Below are positions 19,254-27,016 of a DNA stretch of 57,283 nt, one piece after another. The notes beneath the pieces were generated by a model, which was not told the DNA's origin, made no database searches, and saw only the letters and a program-made list of their open reading frames with translations. The DNA is taken from positions 1 through 57,283 of the forward strand of contig DAIDMU010000051.1 of the NCBI GenBank assembly GCA_027448805.1. The letters run 5' to 3'. The position numbers and the translations under genes were made by a program. The stretch's first letter is position 1. Every line of letters begins with the position of its first letter. Source of the stretch: Sulfurimonas sp. GTDB taxonomy: Bacteria; Campylobacterota; Campylobacteria; Campylobacterales; Sulfurimonadaceae.

Positions 19254-20348
19254 GTGTCAGAACTCTTTGATGATTTTAAGTCGATTGTCTTAAACAAAAC
19301 TCCGCTTATAGACGTACGTGCGCCGGTTGAGTTTAAAAAAGGGGCATTTCAAAATGCGGTAAATCTTCCTATAATGAGTGATGAAGAGAGGCATGAAGTA
19401 GGGATTTGCTACAAAAACAAGGGAAATGCGAAGGCAATAGAACTCGGACACGAACTGGTAAGCGGTGCTATAAAAGAGCAGCGTATACAAGCGTGGCTTG
19501 ATTTTATGGATGCAAATCCTTCCGCGCTTCTCTACTGTTTTAGAGGTGGACAGCGCTCCAAAATATCACAAGAGTGGCTTCGTCAGAGCGGCAAAGAGAT
19601 AGTGCGTCTAAAGGGCGGATATAAGGCGTTTAGAAACTATTTGATGAGAGAGCTTGAGCATTCCCATCAGCACTTTAAGCCTATAATCCTTGGCGGACGA
19701 ACAGGTTCAGGCAAAACTATACAATTAAAAGAGATGCCAAACGCAATAGACCTTGAAGGACTTGCAAACCACAGAGGCTCATCTTTTGGTCAAAAAATTA
19801 CTCCGCAAACCTCGCAGATAAATTTTGAAAACAATCTGACATATGGGTTGATTCAAAAGATTGAAGAGGGGTTTAAACATCTTGTTTTTGAGGACGAGGG
19901 AAGACATATCGGCAATGTTTTTATGCCGGATAGTTTTATATCTGCAATGTCCGAGGCTCCCCTTGTTATTCTTGAGACGCCGATAGATGAGAGAATAGAG
20001 ATAACGCTAAACGAGTATGTCATCGAAGCGCAAAAAATGTATGAGTGCGCGGGTTTTGAGGACATTTTAGGCGCATGGCAAGAGAGTATACAAGGCGCCA
20101 TGAACAGGATACAAAGACGGCTTGGAAATAAGAGACATGAAGAGCTGTGCAGTATTTTTGAAACTGCGGTAGAAGAGCAGAAGAAAAACGGCTCGTTTGA
20201 TAGATACAAAGAGTGGGTGGAGTACCTTTTAAGAGAGTATTACGATCCGATGTATGATTATCAGATACAGAAGCGTTCAGAGAAGGTTGTGTTTCGCGGA
20301 GGAGCCGCGGAGGTTTTGGAGTACGTGTCAAAATTTAATTATAAATAG
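19254..20348 (+). CDS. mnmH: tRNA 2-selenouridine synthase
   Basis: A 364-residue protein (also called SelU or YbbB) that replaces the sulfur of 2-thiouridine at the tRNA wobble position with selenium from selenophosphate. The N-terminal rhodanese domain (about 10-125) has the catalytic loop YCFRGGQRS with Cys95. The C-terminal P-loop domain has Walker [10 protein letters not shown] at 147-155. Length matches E. coli MnmH (364). It begins with GTG immediately after the selD stop, so the pair is translationally coupled. It ends just before a hairpin at 20349-20368. Confidence 0.95.
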   Translation: MSELFDDFKSIVLNKTPLIDVRAPVEFKKGAFQNAVNLPIMSDEERHEVGICYKNKGNAKAIELGHELVSGAIKEQRIQAWLDFMDANPSALLYCFRGGQRSKISQEWLRQSGKEIVRLKGGYKAFRNYLMRELEHSHQHFKPIILGGRTGSGKTIQLKEMPNAIDLEGLANHRGSSFGQKITPQTSQINFENNLTYGLIQKIEEGFKHLVFEDEGRHIGNVFMPDSFISAMSEAPLVILETPIDERIEITLNEYVIEAQKMYECAGFEDILGAWQESIQGAMNRIQRRLGNKRHEELCSIFETAVEEQKKNGSFDRYKEWVEYLLREYYDPMYDYQIQKRSEKVVFRGGAAEVLEYVSKFNYK

Positions 20349-20368
20349 TTATAAGAGCACTCTTATAA
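20349..20368. terminator. Hairpin between convergent mnmH and ychJ-like genes
   Basis: TTATAAGAG (20349-20357) and CTCTTATAA (20360-20368) form a perfect inverted repeat with a two-base centre. It lies at the junction of convergent genes, where a bidirectional terminator is expected, but there is no long T run on either side and the stem is A/T-rich, so strength is doubtful. Confidence 0.4.
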
Positions 20369-20806
20369 GGCTCCGCAGCACTTTTTGTATTTTTTTCCGC
20401 TTTGGCACGGGCATGGAAAGTTACGCTCAATTTTAGTGTTGTACATTTTTCCGTCACTGTATAACCAAACCCCATCTTCATAGATAAAATTGCTCTTCTC
20501 ATGCTGAACTTTCACACCGCCTGCATCTCTGTAATAAGCTTTGAATTCAACCACATTTTTTTCTACATGTACAATTTCAAGACCAAGCCATGCGACGCTT
20601 TTGGAATACTCTTCTATAAGCTCCAAATCATCCTCGTATCTGTTCTCTTTTGCGGTTGTTTTTACAATATAGCCGCCATCTCCAAGCACATAGGCGCTGT
20701 ATCTGCTTCTCATAAGTTCTAGTGCCGTAGATGGAGATGAAACGCCGCTTAGATATGGTTCGCAACACTCGCTAAACTCTTTTTTGCTGTTGCAATAACA
20801 CTGCAT
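20363..20806 (-). CDS. YchJ-like SEC-C motif protein
   Basis: A 147-residue protein of the YchJ (UPF0225) family. It has a cysteine-rich N-terminal motif (CYCNSKKEFSECCEPY, about 3-18) and a matching C-terminal SEC-C motif (CPCQSGKKYKKCCG, about 132-145), both zinc-binding in this type of protein. The middle part (about 20-125) is an NTF2-like domain with the family pattern ALELMRSRYSAYV. The function is not known; SEC-C motifs bind zinc and often mediate protein contacts. It stands alone, converging on mnmH and just downstream of the AEC transporter gene on the same strand. Confidence 0.85.
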   Translation of the reverse strand: MQCYCNSKKEFSECCEPYLSGVSSPSTALELMRSRYSAYVLGDGGYIVKTTAKENRYEDDLELIEEYSKSVAWLGLEIVHVEKNVVEFKAYYRDAGGVKVQHEKSNFIYEDGVWLYSDGKMYNTKIERNFPCPCQSGKKYKKCCGAL

Positions 20807-20822
20807 AAAGACTCTCTTTTAA

Positions 20823-21722
20823 TTAAATTATAAAATTATAGACAACCCATGTGGTAAAAAACGATAAAATAATTCCGTAGCCGACTATCGCAGAGCTCAA
20901 GCGCGGAGCAAGGCCCGCCATTGAAGCGACTGCCGCCGCTGTTATCATAGGTGCCATTGCCGCTTCCATAATGGATATAGCCGCCGCCTCAGAGTTCCAC
21001 GAAAAGATATAGCAAAGAGCAATCGCTACAAGAGGTGCCAGTATAAGTTTTATACCAAGAGCTATGCTAAAAGGTTTTAAGTCCTCTGACGGAAGCCTAA
21101 ATTTAAGTTGAAGACCAACAGCAACCAAGGCTAATGGAATTATCGTGTTGGCAAGAGAAGTTAGCACACCGTCTATTACCGGATGAAATGATGTGCCTAT
21201 GAAAAAAAGCGCGACAAGAAGAGCCAAAAATGGCGGAAAAGTTACTATCTTTAATGACAATGCCTTTATATCTACATTTTTTGAGCTTGAATAATAAGCT
21301 GCCACAAATGATCCATAAGTGGACAGCGCGATAAAAGAGCCTAGCTGGTCATACATTAAAAGATAGCCGAGTGCCTCTTCTCCAAAATAGGCTCGAATGA
21401 TAGGAATGCCTAAATAAGAGGTATTTCCTAAAACAGCCACAAGCATCAAAGCACCGGTAACCTCTTTTGTAAAGTTTAGCAGTTTAGAGAGATAAAAAAC
21501 AGCCAAAGCACTAACGCTCATAACAACCCAAGCGATAACAACCGGAATAATTACCTCGTAAGAGAGGCTCAGTTTTGGAATTTTAAGCAGCACCATAGAA
21601 GGAGCCGAGATATAGAGGATAAATTGGTTCAAAATAATAGGCGTATCTTTTGGGAAAACATTAATTCTGCTGATAATGTATCCGATTGAAATTGCTACAA
21701 ATATGAGTGCGAAATTTTCCAT
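20823..21722 (-). CDS. AEC-family (auxin efflux carrier type) permease
   Basis: A 299-residue membrane protein with about ten hydrophobic helices and the AEC/MleP-like layout of two five-helix halves, including the conserved GNTSYLGIPI segment near the middle. Members export or import small organic anions such as malate or malonate. The ATG at 21722 (MENFALIF) is preferred to an in-frame start at 21950 because the earlier part would overlap the divergent nitroreductase gene and is not membrane-like in the expected way. The substrate cannot be predicted. Confidence 0.88.
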   Translation of the reverse strand: MENFALIFVAISIGYIISRINVFPKDTPIILNQFILYISAPSMVLLKIPKLSLSYEVIIPVVIAWVVMSVSALAVFYLSKLLNFTKEVTGALMLVAVLGNTSYLGIPIIRAYFGEEALGYLLMYDQLGSFIALSTYGSFVAAYYSSSKNVDIKALSLKIVTFPPFLALLVALFFIGTSFHPVIDGVLTSLANTIIPLALVAVGLQLKFRLPSEDLKPFSIALGIKLILAPLVAIALCYIFSWNSEAAAISIMEAAMAPMITAAAVASMAGLAPRLSSAIVGYGIILSFFTTWVVYNFII

Positions 21723-21750
21723 AATTAACTTTGTTTTTTGATTGGAAGTA

Positions 21751-21756
21751 TATAAT
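21751..21756 (+). promoter_or_regulatory. Candidate -10 box for the nitroreductase gene
   Basis: TATAAT 33 bases before the ATG at 21790, with a good AGGAG ribosome binding site near 21778. The spacer is shared with the divergent AEC permease gene. Confidence 0.4.
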
Positions 21757-21789
21757 CTTTTTAATAAACTTTGACACAGGAGATGATTT

Positions 21790-22419
21790 ATGTATAAAAC
21801 ATTTAAAGAGGCGATGAGTTTTAGACATGCTTGCAAACTTTTTGACGAGACTAAGAAGATATCAGAGAGCAATATAAGAGAGATACTTGAAGCAGGGCGA
21901 AGGTCGCCATCATCATTTGGCATGGAGCCGTGGAAGTTTTTGGTTATCACTAATGAGGAGCTAAAGGCTAAGATTAGACCTTTTTGCTGGAATCAGCCGC
22001 AAATAACATCTTGTTCCCACTTAGTTGTAGTTTTGGCTGCGATAGAGAGCGTAAAAGTAGAATCAGGCATACCGGCAAAGAGGTTTTTGCGCCGTGAAAT
22101 GCCAAAAGAGAAGTTTGACTTTTATATGGATTTGTATGCAAAACACCTTCAAAATACTCTTGAGTCTGATGAAAACATACTCTGTTGGACAGCAAGACAG
22201 ACTTATATCGCTGCGGCAAACATGATGACAAGTGCTGCAACTCTAAGCATCGACAGCTGCCCTATTGAGGGGCTTGAGAAGGAGAATGTAGAGAGAGTTT
22301 TAAATCTTGATACTAAAAAATATCAACTCTCTTTGGTACTCCCTTTTGGATACAGGGCGCTCGAGCAGTCTTCACAGTTAAGGTTAAGTTTTGATGAAGT
22401 TGTAGAGTTTATAAATTAG
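21790..22419 (+). CDS. Nitroreductase-family NAD(P)H oxidoreductase
   Basis: A 209-residue flavoprotein of the nitroreductase superfamily. Typical features are the FMN-binding SFRHACKLFD at the N-terminus, GRRSPSSFGMEPWKFLV (about 37-53) and the C-terminal LVLPFGYR segment. Such enzymes reduce nitro compounds, quinones or flavins with NAD(P)H. An AGGAG site precedes the ATG. It is divergent from the AEC permease and overlaps the convergent EEP gene by four bases. The physiological substrate is unknown. Confidence 0.9.
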   Translation: MYKTFKEAMSFRHACKLFDETKKISESNIREILEAGRRSPSSFGMEPWKFLVITNEELKAKIRPFCWNQPQITSCSHLVVVLAAIESVKVESGIPAKRFLRREMPKEKFDFYMDLYAKHLQNTLESDENILCWTARQTYIAAANMMTSAATLSIDSCPIEGLEKENVERVLNLDTKKYQLSLVLPFGYRALEQSSQLRLSFDEVVEFIN

Positions 22420-23147
22420 CGTCTGAATTTTGCAATAATCGGGTTGTGGTCAGATATTTTTTTGCTGTCTATGACGGTTGAGAATGTCAGTTCCAAACCT
22501 CTGTAAAAGATATAATCAAGCGAGTTTGAAAAAATCTTTTTTATATCTTTTTCGCTATCAAACTCAACTTTTTTTAACTCCAAATCATCGCTGAATTCGT
22601 TTAGATATTGAACTCTTTTTATATTCCATGTGTTGAAATCTCCCGCAACTATCATAGCTCCGTCGTGTGATTTGATGCTCATGTGTATATTGTTTAGCTC
22701 GTTTTTAAAATCACTGTTGTGCACAAAGTTTATGGCGTGCAGATTTACTATAAGAAGTGTCTCTTCATCCGAGATTTTATGGTGCGTAAGGAGCGAAATC
22801 TTGTGTGTGGCACATCGCAGTTCGCGTTTTTTCGTAAGCAGAGAGAGCTCATTGTGGCATGATGTTTTAAAAGCGCTTAAAACACCGAAGACGTGCTTTT
22901 TTGTCTCAATATTCGGCGATAAAATATAGGAGTAGTCGTGGAGCTCAAGCTCATGCGAGAGGCTTTTTTTTACCTCTTGCAGAAGCAAAATATCCAAATC
23001 GTACTTTTTTATAAGCGTATTTACAAAATCTTTGTAAGAGCTTTTAAGTGAGAGTTTTGCGACGTTCCAGCAAAGAACAGAAAACTCGCTGCTAAGCTTG
23101 CTCTCCTGATGTTTTAATGATTTTACAAAACTGTTTGGTTTAAACAT
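22416..23147 (-). CDS. Endonuclease/exonuclease/phosphatase (EEP) family protein
   Basis: A 243-residue protein with the EEP superfamily motifs in order: CWNVAK (about 27-32), LLQEVK (metal-binding Glu), VNLHAINF, VAGDFNTW (catalytic Asp and Asn), LDYIFYRG, and the closing SDHNPIIA (catalytic His). This fold cleaves phosphodiester or phosphomonoester bonds in DNA, RNA, lipids or inositols, and the exact substrate is not evident. It starts 15 bases after cardiolipin synthase on the same strand, so the two are probably co-transcribed. The same pairing of cls-type and EEP genes occurs elsewhere in bacteria and hints at a membrane or phospholipid role, but this is inference. Confidence 0.88.
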   Translation of the reverse strand: MFKPNSFVKSLKHQESKLSSEFSVLCWNVAKLSLKSSYKDFVNTLIKKYDLDILLLQEVKKSLSHELELHDYSYILSPNIETKKHVFGVLSAFKTSCHNELSLLTKKRELRCATHKISLLTHHKISDEETLLIVNLHAINFVHNSDFKNELNNIHMSIKSHDGAMIVAGDFNTWNIKRVQYLNEFSDDLELKKVEFDSEKDIKKIFSNSLDYIFYRGLELTFSTVIDSKKISDHNPIIAKFRR

Positions 23148-23162
23148 TTTATGACTTTGCCA

Positions 23163-24560
23163 TTAAAGCTGCGGCGCCATTATCCGCATAAGATTTTCAA
23201 AAATTCTCTTCGAGTCAGACACATTTTTTGTTCCAAAAGAGGAGTTTGCTATAAGTCTATCCGTCCATTCCTCTATCTCTTTTATAATCTTCTGGGAGTA
23301 GACAAAGAGAGCCACCTCGTAGTTTAAAAAGAGGCTTCTGTTGTCAAAGTTTACACTTCCAAGCACAACGCTTTTGTCATCAAAAAGTATAGCTTTTGCA
23401 TGAAGCATCGCTCCGTTGTAGAGATGGATTTTTATTCCCGCCTCTTCAAGTTCCCTCATGTACGAGCTTCTGACAAGATTTACTATTGTATGGTTTGCCT
23501 CTTTTGGCGTAATCAGTCTTACATCCACTCCTTTGTGATGAGCGATGATGAGTGCTTCAATGAGAGAGTTGTTTGGGATGAAATAGGGGGTGATAATATA
23601 AATCCGCTCTTTTGCGCCGTATATCGCAGAGAGAAGCGCTTCATAGAGAGCATCTCTCTCCATATCAGGTCCTGATGGAACTACTTGGAGATATATATCG
23701 CCATCTGAGACTTTTTTCTCTTTGGCAAACCTCAGTTTCTCATCTGAAGCGTAGAACCAATCCGAGGCAAATATTTCAAAATATTGCTCTACGGATGATC
23801 CCTCAATGAGAAACATAATATCTTCCCATCTTTTTTTGCTATAAGTCGGTCCTATGTACTCATTTGAGAGATTTGCTCCTCCGCTTATAACTTTTTCATT
23901 GTCAAAAATATAGATTTTTCTGTGATTTCTTAGGTTTATGTAGTTTCTAAATGGCATATGAAATATCGGCATGAAGAACTTTATCTCTGCGCCCGCTTTT
24001 TTTAGCTCTCTAAATCTATGTTGAGATAGATATAGAATAATGGAACCTAAAGAGTCTATGAGTATCTTTACCTCTAAACCCTCTTTTGCTTTTTTTATCA
24101 AGGCCTTTACAATCTCTTTTGTTACTTTGTCATACTCAAATATATAGGTGCTTATGTAGATTGAACTCTTGGCTTTTTCTATGCACTCCATAAATGCCTC
24201 ATACGCTTTTGTAGAGTCTGTATATATCTCAAAGTGCATATTTGGACTTGCGTCGGCTATTTTATAGTTTCTTAAAACTCTGTCTATATTGTTTTGTATA
24301 TTTTGGTCTGTTGGTTTGTTTTTAAGCTTTAGGGAACTCTTTTTGTATCTGTTTTTTCTTTTTCTCAGTCCGATTACGAAGTAGAGCGGAACAGAGATGT
24401 ATGGGATTAGAATAATGGAGAGAAGCCAAGCGATGATGGCGCTAGGCGAGCGTCTATGGTAGAGCATGTGAATAAGTATGGTAACGATTAAAAGACCGCC
24501 AAAAATTATTAAACCGTGGTACAGATATATATTTTGCGTGCTGCTTATCTCTTCATTCAT
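23163..24560 (-). CDS. cls: Cardiolipin synthase (bacterial PLD type)
   Basis: A 465-residue membrane-anchored phospholipase D family enzyme. Two N-terminal hydrophobic helices (about 10-30 and 38-62) are followed by two PLD domains with HKD motifs NHRKIYIFD (near 217) and LHAKAILFD (near 390), each with the His, Lys and Asp. It condenses two phosphatidylglycerols to cardiolipin and glycerol. Length matches ClsA (about 480). A minus-strand TATAAT lies at 24567-24572, only seven bases before the ATG, which is too close for a normal leader; the real promoter may lie further upstream, beyond the hairpin cluster at 24594-24677. Confidence 0.93.
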   Translation of the reverse strand: MNEEISSTQNIYLYHGLIIFGGLLIVTILIHMLYHRRSPSAIIAWLLSIILIPYISVPLYFVIGLRKRKNRYKKSSLKLKNKPTDQNIQNNIDRVLRNYKIADASPNMHFEIYTDSTKAYEAFMECIEKAKSSIYISTYIFEYDKVTKEIVKALIKKAKEGLEVKILIDSLGSIILYLSQHRFRELKKAGAEIKFFMPIFHMPFRNYINLRNHRKIYIFDNEKVISGGANLSNEYIGPTYSKKRWEDIMFLIEGSSVEQYFEIFASDWFYASDEKLRFAKEKKVSDGDIYLQVVPSGPDMERDALYEALLSAIYGAKERIYIITPYFIPNNSLIEALIIAHHKGVDVRLITPKEANHTIVNLVRSSYMRELEEAGIKIHLYNGAMLHAKAILFDDKSVVLGSVNFDNRSLFLNYEVALFVYSQKIIKEIEEWTDRLIANSSFGTKNVSDSKRIFENLMRIMAPQL

Positions 24561-24593
24561 TGGAAAATTATATCATCTTTCATTCATTTTACG

Positions 24594-24677
24594 CACTAAA
24601 ACGAACTCGTCCGTTTTAGTGGCAAGGACAATTGTGTCCCTTGCAACCCCCTAAAGCTACGAAAAATAAGTTTTTCG
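24594..24677. other. Three consecutive hairpins in the cls-ppaC spacer
   Basis: Three inverted repeats stand one after another. First, CACTAAAACG (24594-24603) with CGTTTTAGTG (24612-24621), 10 perfect pairs. Second, GCAAGGACA (24622-24630) with TGTCCCTTGC (24635-24644), 9 pairs with one bulged C. Third, CGAAAAA (24660-24666) with TTTTTCG (24671-24677), 7 pairs. The first two are directly adjacent. The block lies upstream of the ppaC -10 box and would be in a long cls leader if cls is transcribed from beyond it. It may be a dispersed REP-like repeat, a structured leader or tandem terminators. I recognise no known riboswitch class. Confidence 0.5.
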
Positions 24678-24723
24678 AGATTGATAGAATATTTTACAAA
24701 CTATTTTTGTTAACACTCTTTGG

Positions 24724-24729
24724 TATAAT
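24724..24729 (+). promoter_or_regulatory. Candidate extended -10 for ppaC
   Basis: TTGGTATAAT, a TG-type extended -10, 25 bases before the ppaC ATG at 24755. No good -35 at standard distance. Confidence 0.45.
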
Positions 24730-24754
24730 TACGAAAAATTTAAAGGCTATTGAC

Positions 24755-25672
24755 ATGTCAACATATATTTTTGGTCACACAAATCCGGACTCCGACTCCA
24801 TAGTAGGGGCTATCTCTTTAACATATTTGAAAAACAAGCTTGGTGAAGATTGCTGTGCTACGCGTCAAGGCGATATCTCGCCTGAGACAGAGTTTATTTT
24901 AAATAGATTTGGCGCACAAGCACCTGAACTTAAAACATCTTACTCAGGCGAAAATGTTTATCTGGTTGATTTTTCAGACCTTGCTCAAGCCCCAAAAGAT
25001 ATAAAAGAGGCAACTATTTTAGGTATAGTTGATCACCATAAGCTAGGCGACATTACGACGGACACACCTCTTGAGTGCTGGATTCGTCCGATAGGGTGTT
25101 CAAATACCGTAATAAAAGAGATGTATGACTATCATAAAGTTGCCATTCCAAAAGATATAGCGGGAATGATGATGTGCGCGATTTTGAGCGATACGGTGAT
25201 ATTTAAATCTCCTACATGTACAAAAGTTGACACAAAAGCTGTAAAAGAGTTGGCTGAAATTTGCGGCATTGAAGATTACAAGGCTCTTGCAATGGAGATG
25301 TTCATCGCAAAATCTGCCGTTGAGGGTGCAAGTGCTCGCAACTTAAACACAAGAGACTACAAAGCGTTTGATATGAACGGAACAAAAGTAGGCATAGGCC
25401 AGCTTGAGATGGTTGATATTTCAGTGCTTGAGAGCAGAATAAACGAACTGTTTGAAGATATGAAGCTTATGAAGCAAGAGGATGGGCTTCACACAATAAT
25501 AATCCTTTTAACGGACATTATGAAAGAGGGCTCTCAGTTATTGGTAATAAGTGATGATTTAAGCAAGGTTGAGAGCGCGTTTAAGATTAAAATCCAGAAC
25601 AACCAAGCGTGGCTGGATGGAGTTTTAAGCCGTAAAAAGCAGGTTATCCCTTTTCTTCAACCGCAATTTTAA
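24755..25672 (+). CDS. ppaC: Manganese-dependent inorganic pyrophosphatase (family II)
   Basis: A 305-residue DHH-family enzyme that hydrolyses pyrophosphate to two phosphates. Metal ligands are visible: His8, Asp12 and Asp14 in GHTNPDSDS, Asp75 in VDFSD, the DHH motif at 93-95, and Asp146 in ILSDT. The ATG at 24755 gives the typical short N-terminus of family II enzymes (about 309 aa in Bacillus); an in-frame start at 24632 would add 41 residues read through the hairpin cluster and the promoter, so it is rejected. The C-terminal DHHA2 domain covers about 190-305, including a conserved SRKKQ tail. A strong terminator follows. Confidence 0.95.
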   Translation: MSTYIFGHTNPDSDSIVGAISLTYLKNKLGEDCCATRQGDISPETEFILNRFGAQAPELKTSYSGENVYLVDFSDLAQAPKDIKEATILGIVDHHKLGDITTDTPLECWIRPIGCSNTVIKEMYDYHKVAIPKDIAGMMMCAILSDTVIFKSPTCTKVDTKAVKELAEICGIEDYKALAMEMFIAKSAVEGASARNLNTRDYKAFDMNGTKVGIGQLEMVDISVLESRINELFEDMKLMKQEDGLHTIIILLTDIMKEGSQLLVISDDLSKVESAFKIKIQNNQAWLDGVLSRKKQVIPFLQPQF

Positions 25673-25676
25673 TACT

Positions 25677-25709
25677 AAATATGCCGACTCGGCATATTTA
25701 TATTTTTTC
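25677..25709 (+). terminator. Intrinsic terminator after ppaC (possibly bidirectional)
   Basis: AAATATGCCG (25677-25686), loop ACT, CGGCATATTT (25690-25699): a perfect 10-base-pair stem followed by a T-rich run. It lies five bases after the ppaC stop and covers the end of the convergent antiporter gene. Confidence 0.85.
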
Positions 25710-26864
25710 TTCTTTTTTATAGGTCAAATGTATAATTAACTTCAGCAAACTCATAATTATTATTCCCGAGAGCATTCCCGCAACGATGAATGACAGGTAC
25801 TCATTTTGTGAAATTTGTTTTCCATTGTACGCAATAGTTGCAATAGCAATAAGAAAAGTAAGCGGCATAGAATCTCCAAGAGCCAGCAGAAAAGTTCCTT
25901 TAGCCCCCAAATAAGAGCTATACGCCGCAAAAGAGCTGACTGTTCTGACAAAAATCAATGCAAGTAAAATCAGCAGAGCATGGGTAATAACTTCAACAGA
26001 GAATATAAGATTTAAATCCAGAGTTGTACCGACATATATAAAAAACAGCGGAACTAAAAAGCCAAATCCTATCTTATGCAGGGTATGAGGGAGGTCAGTT
26101 TTATGTTCAAAAAAGTTTGCTATAAATATTCCGGCAAAGAAGGCTCCCAAAACCATATCGATGTTAAAAAAATTCATAATTGAAGTAAGAATAATAAAAA
26201 GAGCAACACTTATTCGTATGCTTTGAACTTTAGAGTCATCATCAGGCATAATCATTTTTTTAAGCTCAGGATACCACCAAAAAATCAAATTAACAAACTT
26301 AAATGAGTAATAAATAGCAACTAAAACCCCAAAGAAAACAAGTATGTGCAGATACAACTCTATATTCAGCCCATGACGAATATAAGATTCAAAGACTACA
26401 ATTGCCGAAATACTTATAATCTCCCCGATAACACCGACAATAAGAACTACCTCAAGCCATTTATGCTTTTTGCCGTGTTCATTTATAAGCGCCATTATCA
26501 TTCCAAGTGAAACAATGGGAATAGCAACAATATAAACAGGACTTAAGTTAAAGATTAGATAGAGCAAAAAAGAGAGCGTGTAAAGCGTTGTAAAGTAGAT
26601 GATTGCTTTATTTAAAAGATTATTTTTATGTTGTGTATATTTTTTTAAATCTATCTCAAGTCCTGCTAAAAACATAAGATAAAAAAATCCTATTTTTGCT
26701 ATCTGCGCAAATATATTATTTCCTAAATCAATAAAACCAACCCACACCGCAAGAGAGCCTAAAAGTATCTCTACGACAACAACAGGCAAGCGGCTAATCT
26801 GAGAAATTACCGGAGATGAGATTAGCAGCAGTGCTAGTTTTGTAAAAAGTATATAGTTTTCCAT
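25698..26864 (-). CDS. Cation/proton antiporter (CPA2 family)
   Basis: A 388-residue membrane protein with about twelve hydrophobic helices and the Na+/H+ exchanger fold of the CPA2 group (KefB/NapA-like). Early helices include VVVEILLGSLAVW and FLMFLAGLEIDLK-like sequence (FYLMFLAGLEID), a hallmark of this family, and GAFFAGIFIANF lies in the middle. There is no C-terminal TrkA-N regulatory domain, so it is the short form. It exchanges Na+ or K+ for protons; the ion cannot be read from sequence. ATG at 26864 is used; a TTG codon directly before it is an alternative. It converges on ppaC. Confidence 0.88.
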   Translation of the reverse strand: MENYILFTKLALLLISSPVISQISRLPVVVVEILLGSLAVWVGFIDLGNNIFAQIAKIGFFYLMFLAGLEIDLKKYTQHKNNLLNKAIIYFTTLYTLSFLLYLIFNLSPVYIVAIPIVSLGMIMALINEHGKKHKWLEVVLIVGVIGEIISISAIVVFESYIRHGLNIELYLHILVFFGVLVAIYYSFKFVNLIFWWYPELKKMIMPDDDSKVQSIRISVALFIILTSIMNFFNIDMVLGAFFAGIFIANFFEHKTDLPHTLHKIGFGFLVPLFFIYVGTTLDLNLIFSVEVITHALLILLALIFVRTVSSFAAYSSYLGAKGTFLLALGDSMPLTFLIAIATIAYNGKQISQNEYLSFIVAGMLSGIIIMSLLKLIIHLTYKKEEKI

Positions 26865-26987
26865 CAATTTCCAGATAATTTTTTCAGATTGTACTATAAA
26901 GATGCTTATATGCTAAAGTTCAAAAGCAACGCAACAATCTTTAAATTTAAATTTATTTAGTATTATTATACAAGTAAAAGATAAAAA

Positions 26988-27007
26988 TATAATTTTTACA
27001 TGTAAAA
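26988..27007 (+). promoter_or_regulatory. Promoter -10 box plus palindromic operator-like site before the radical SAM gene
   Basis: TATAAT (26988-26993) is followed directly by the perfect 14-base palindrome TTTTACATGTAAAA (26994-27007). The palindrome would cover the transcription start and touches the AAAAGG ribosome binding site of the gene at 27017. Its core TACATGTA also occurs in two other upstream regions here. Confidence 0.45.
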
Positions 27008-27016
27008 GGCTGAATT

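Noticed and set aside
21723-21950. 76-residue N-terminal extension of the AEC permease
   Set aside because: It overlaps the divergent nitroreductase gene and its promoter; the ATG at 21722 starts the first membrane helix.
24632-24754. 41-residue N-terminal extension of the pyrophosphatase
   Set aside because: It reads through a hairpin and the -10 box, and family II enzymes begin at the GHTNPDSD-type motif.
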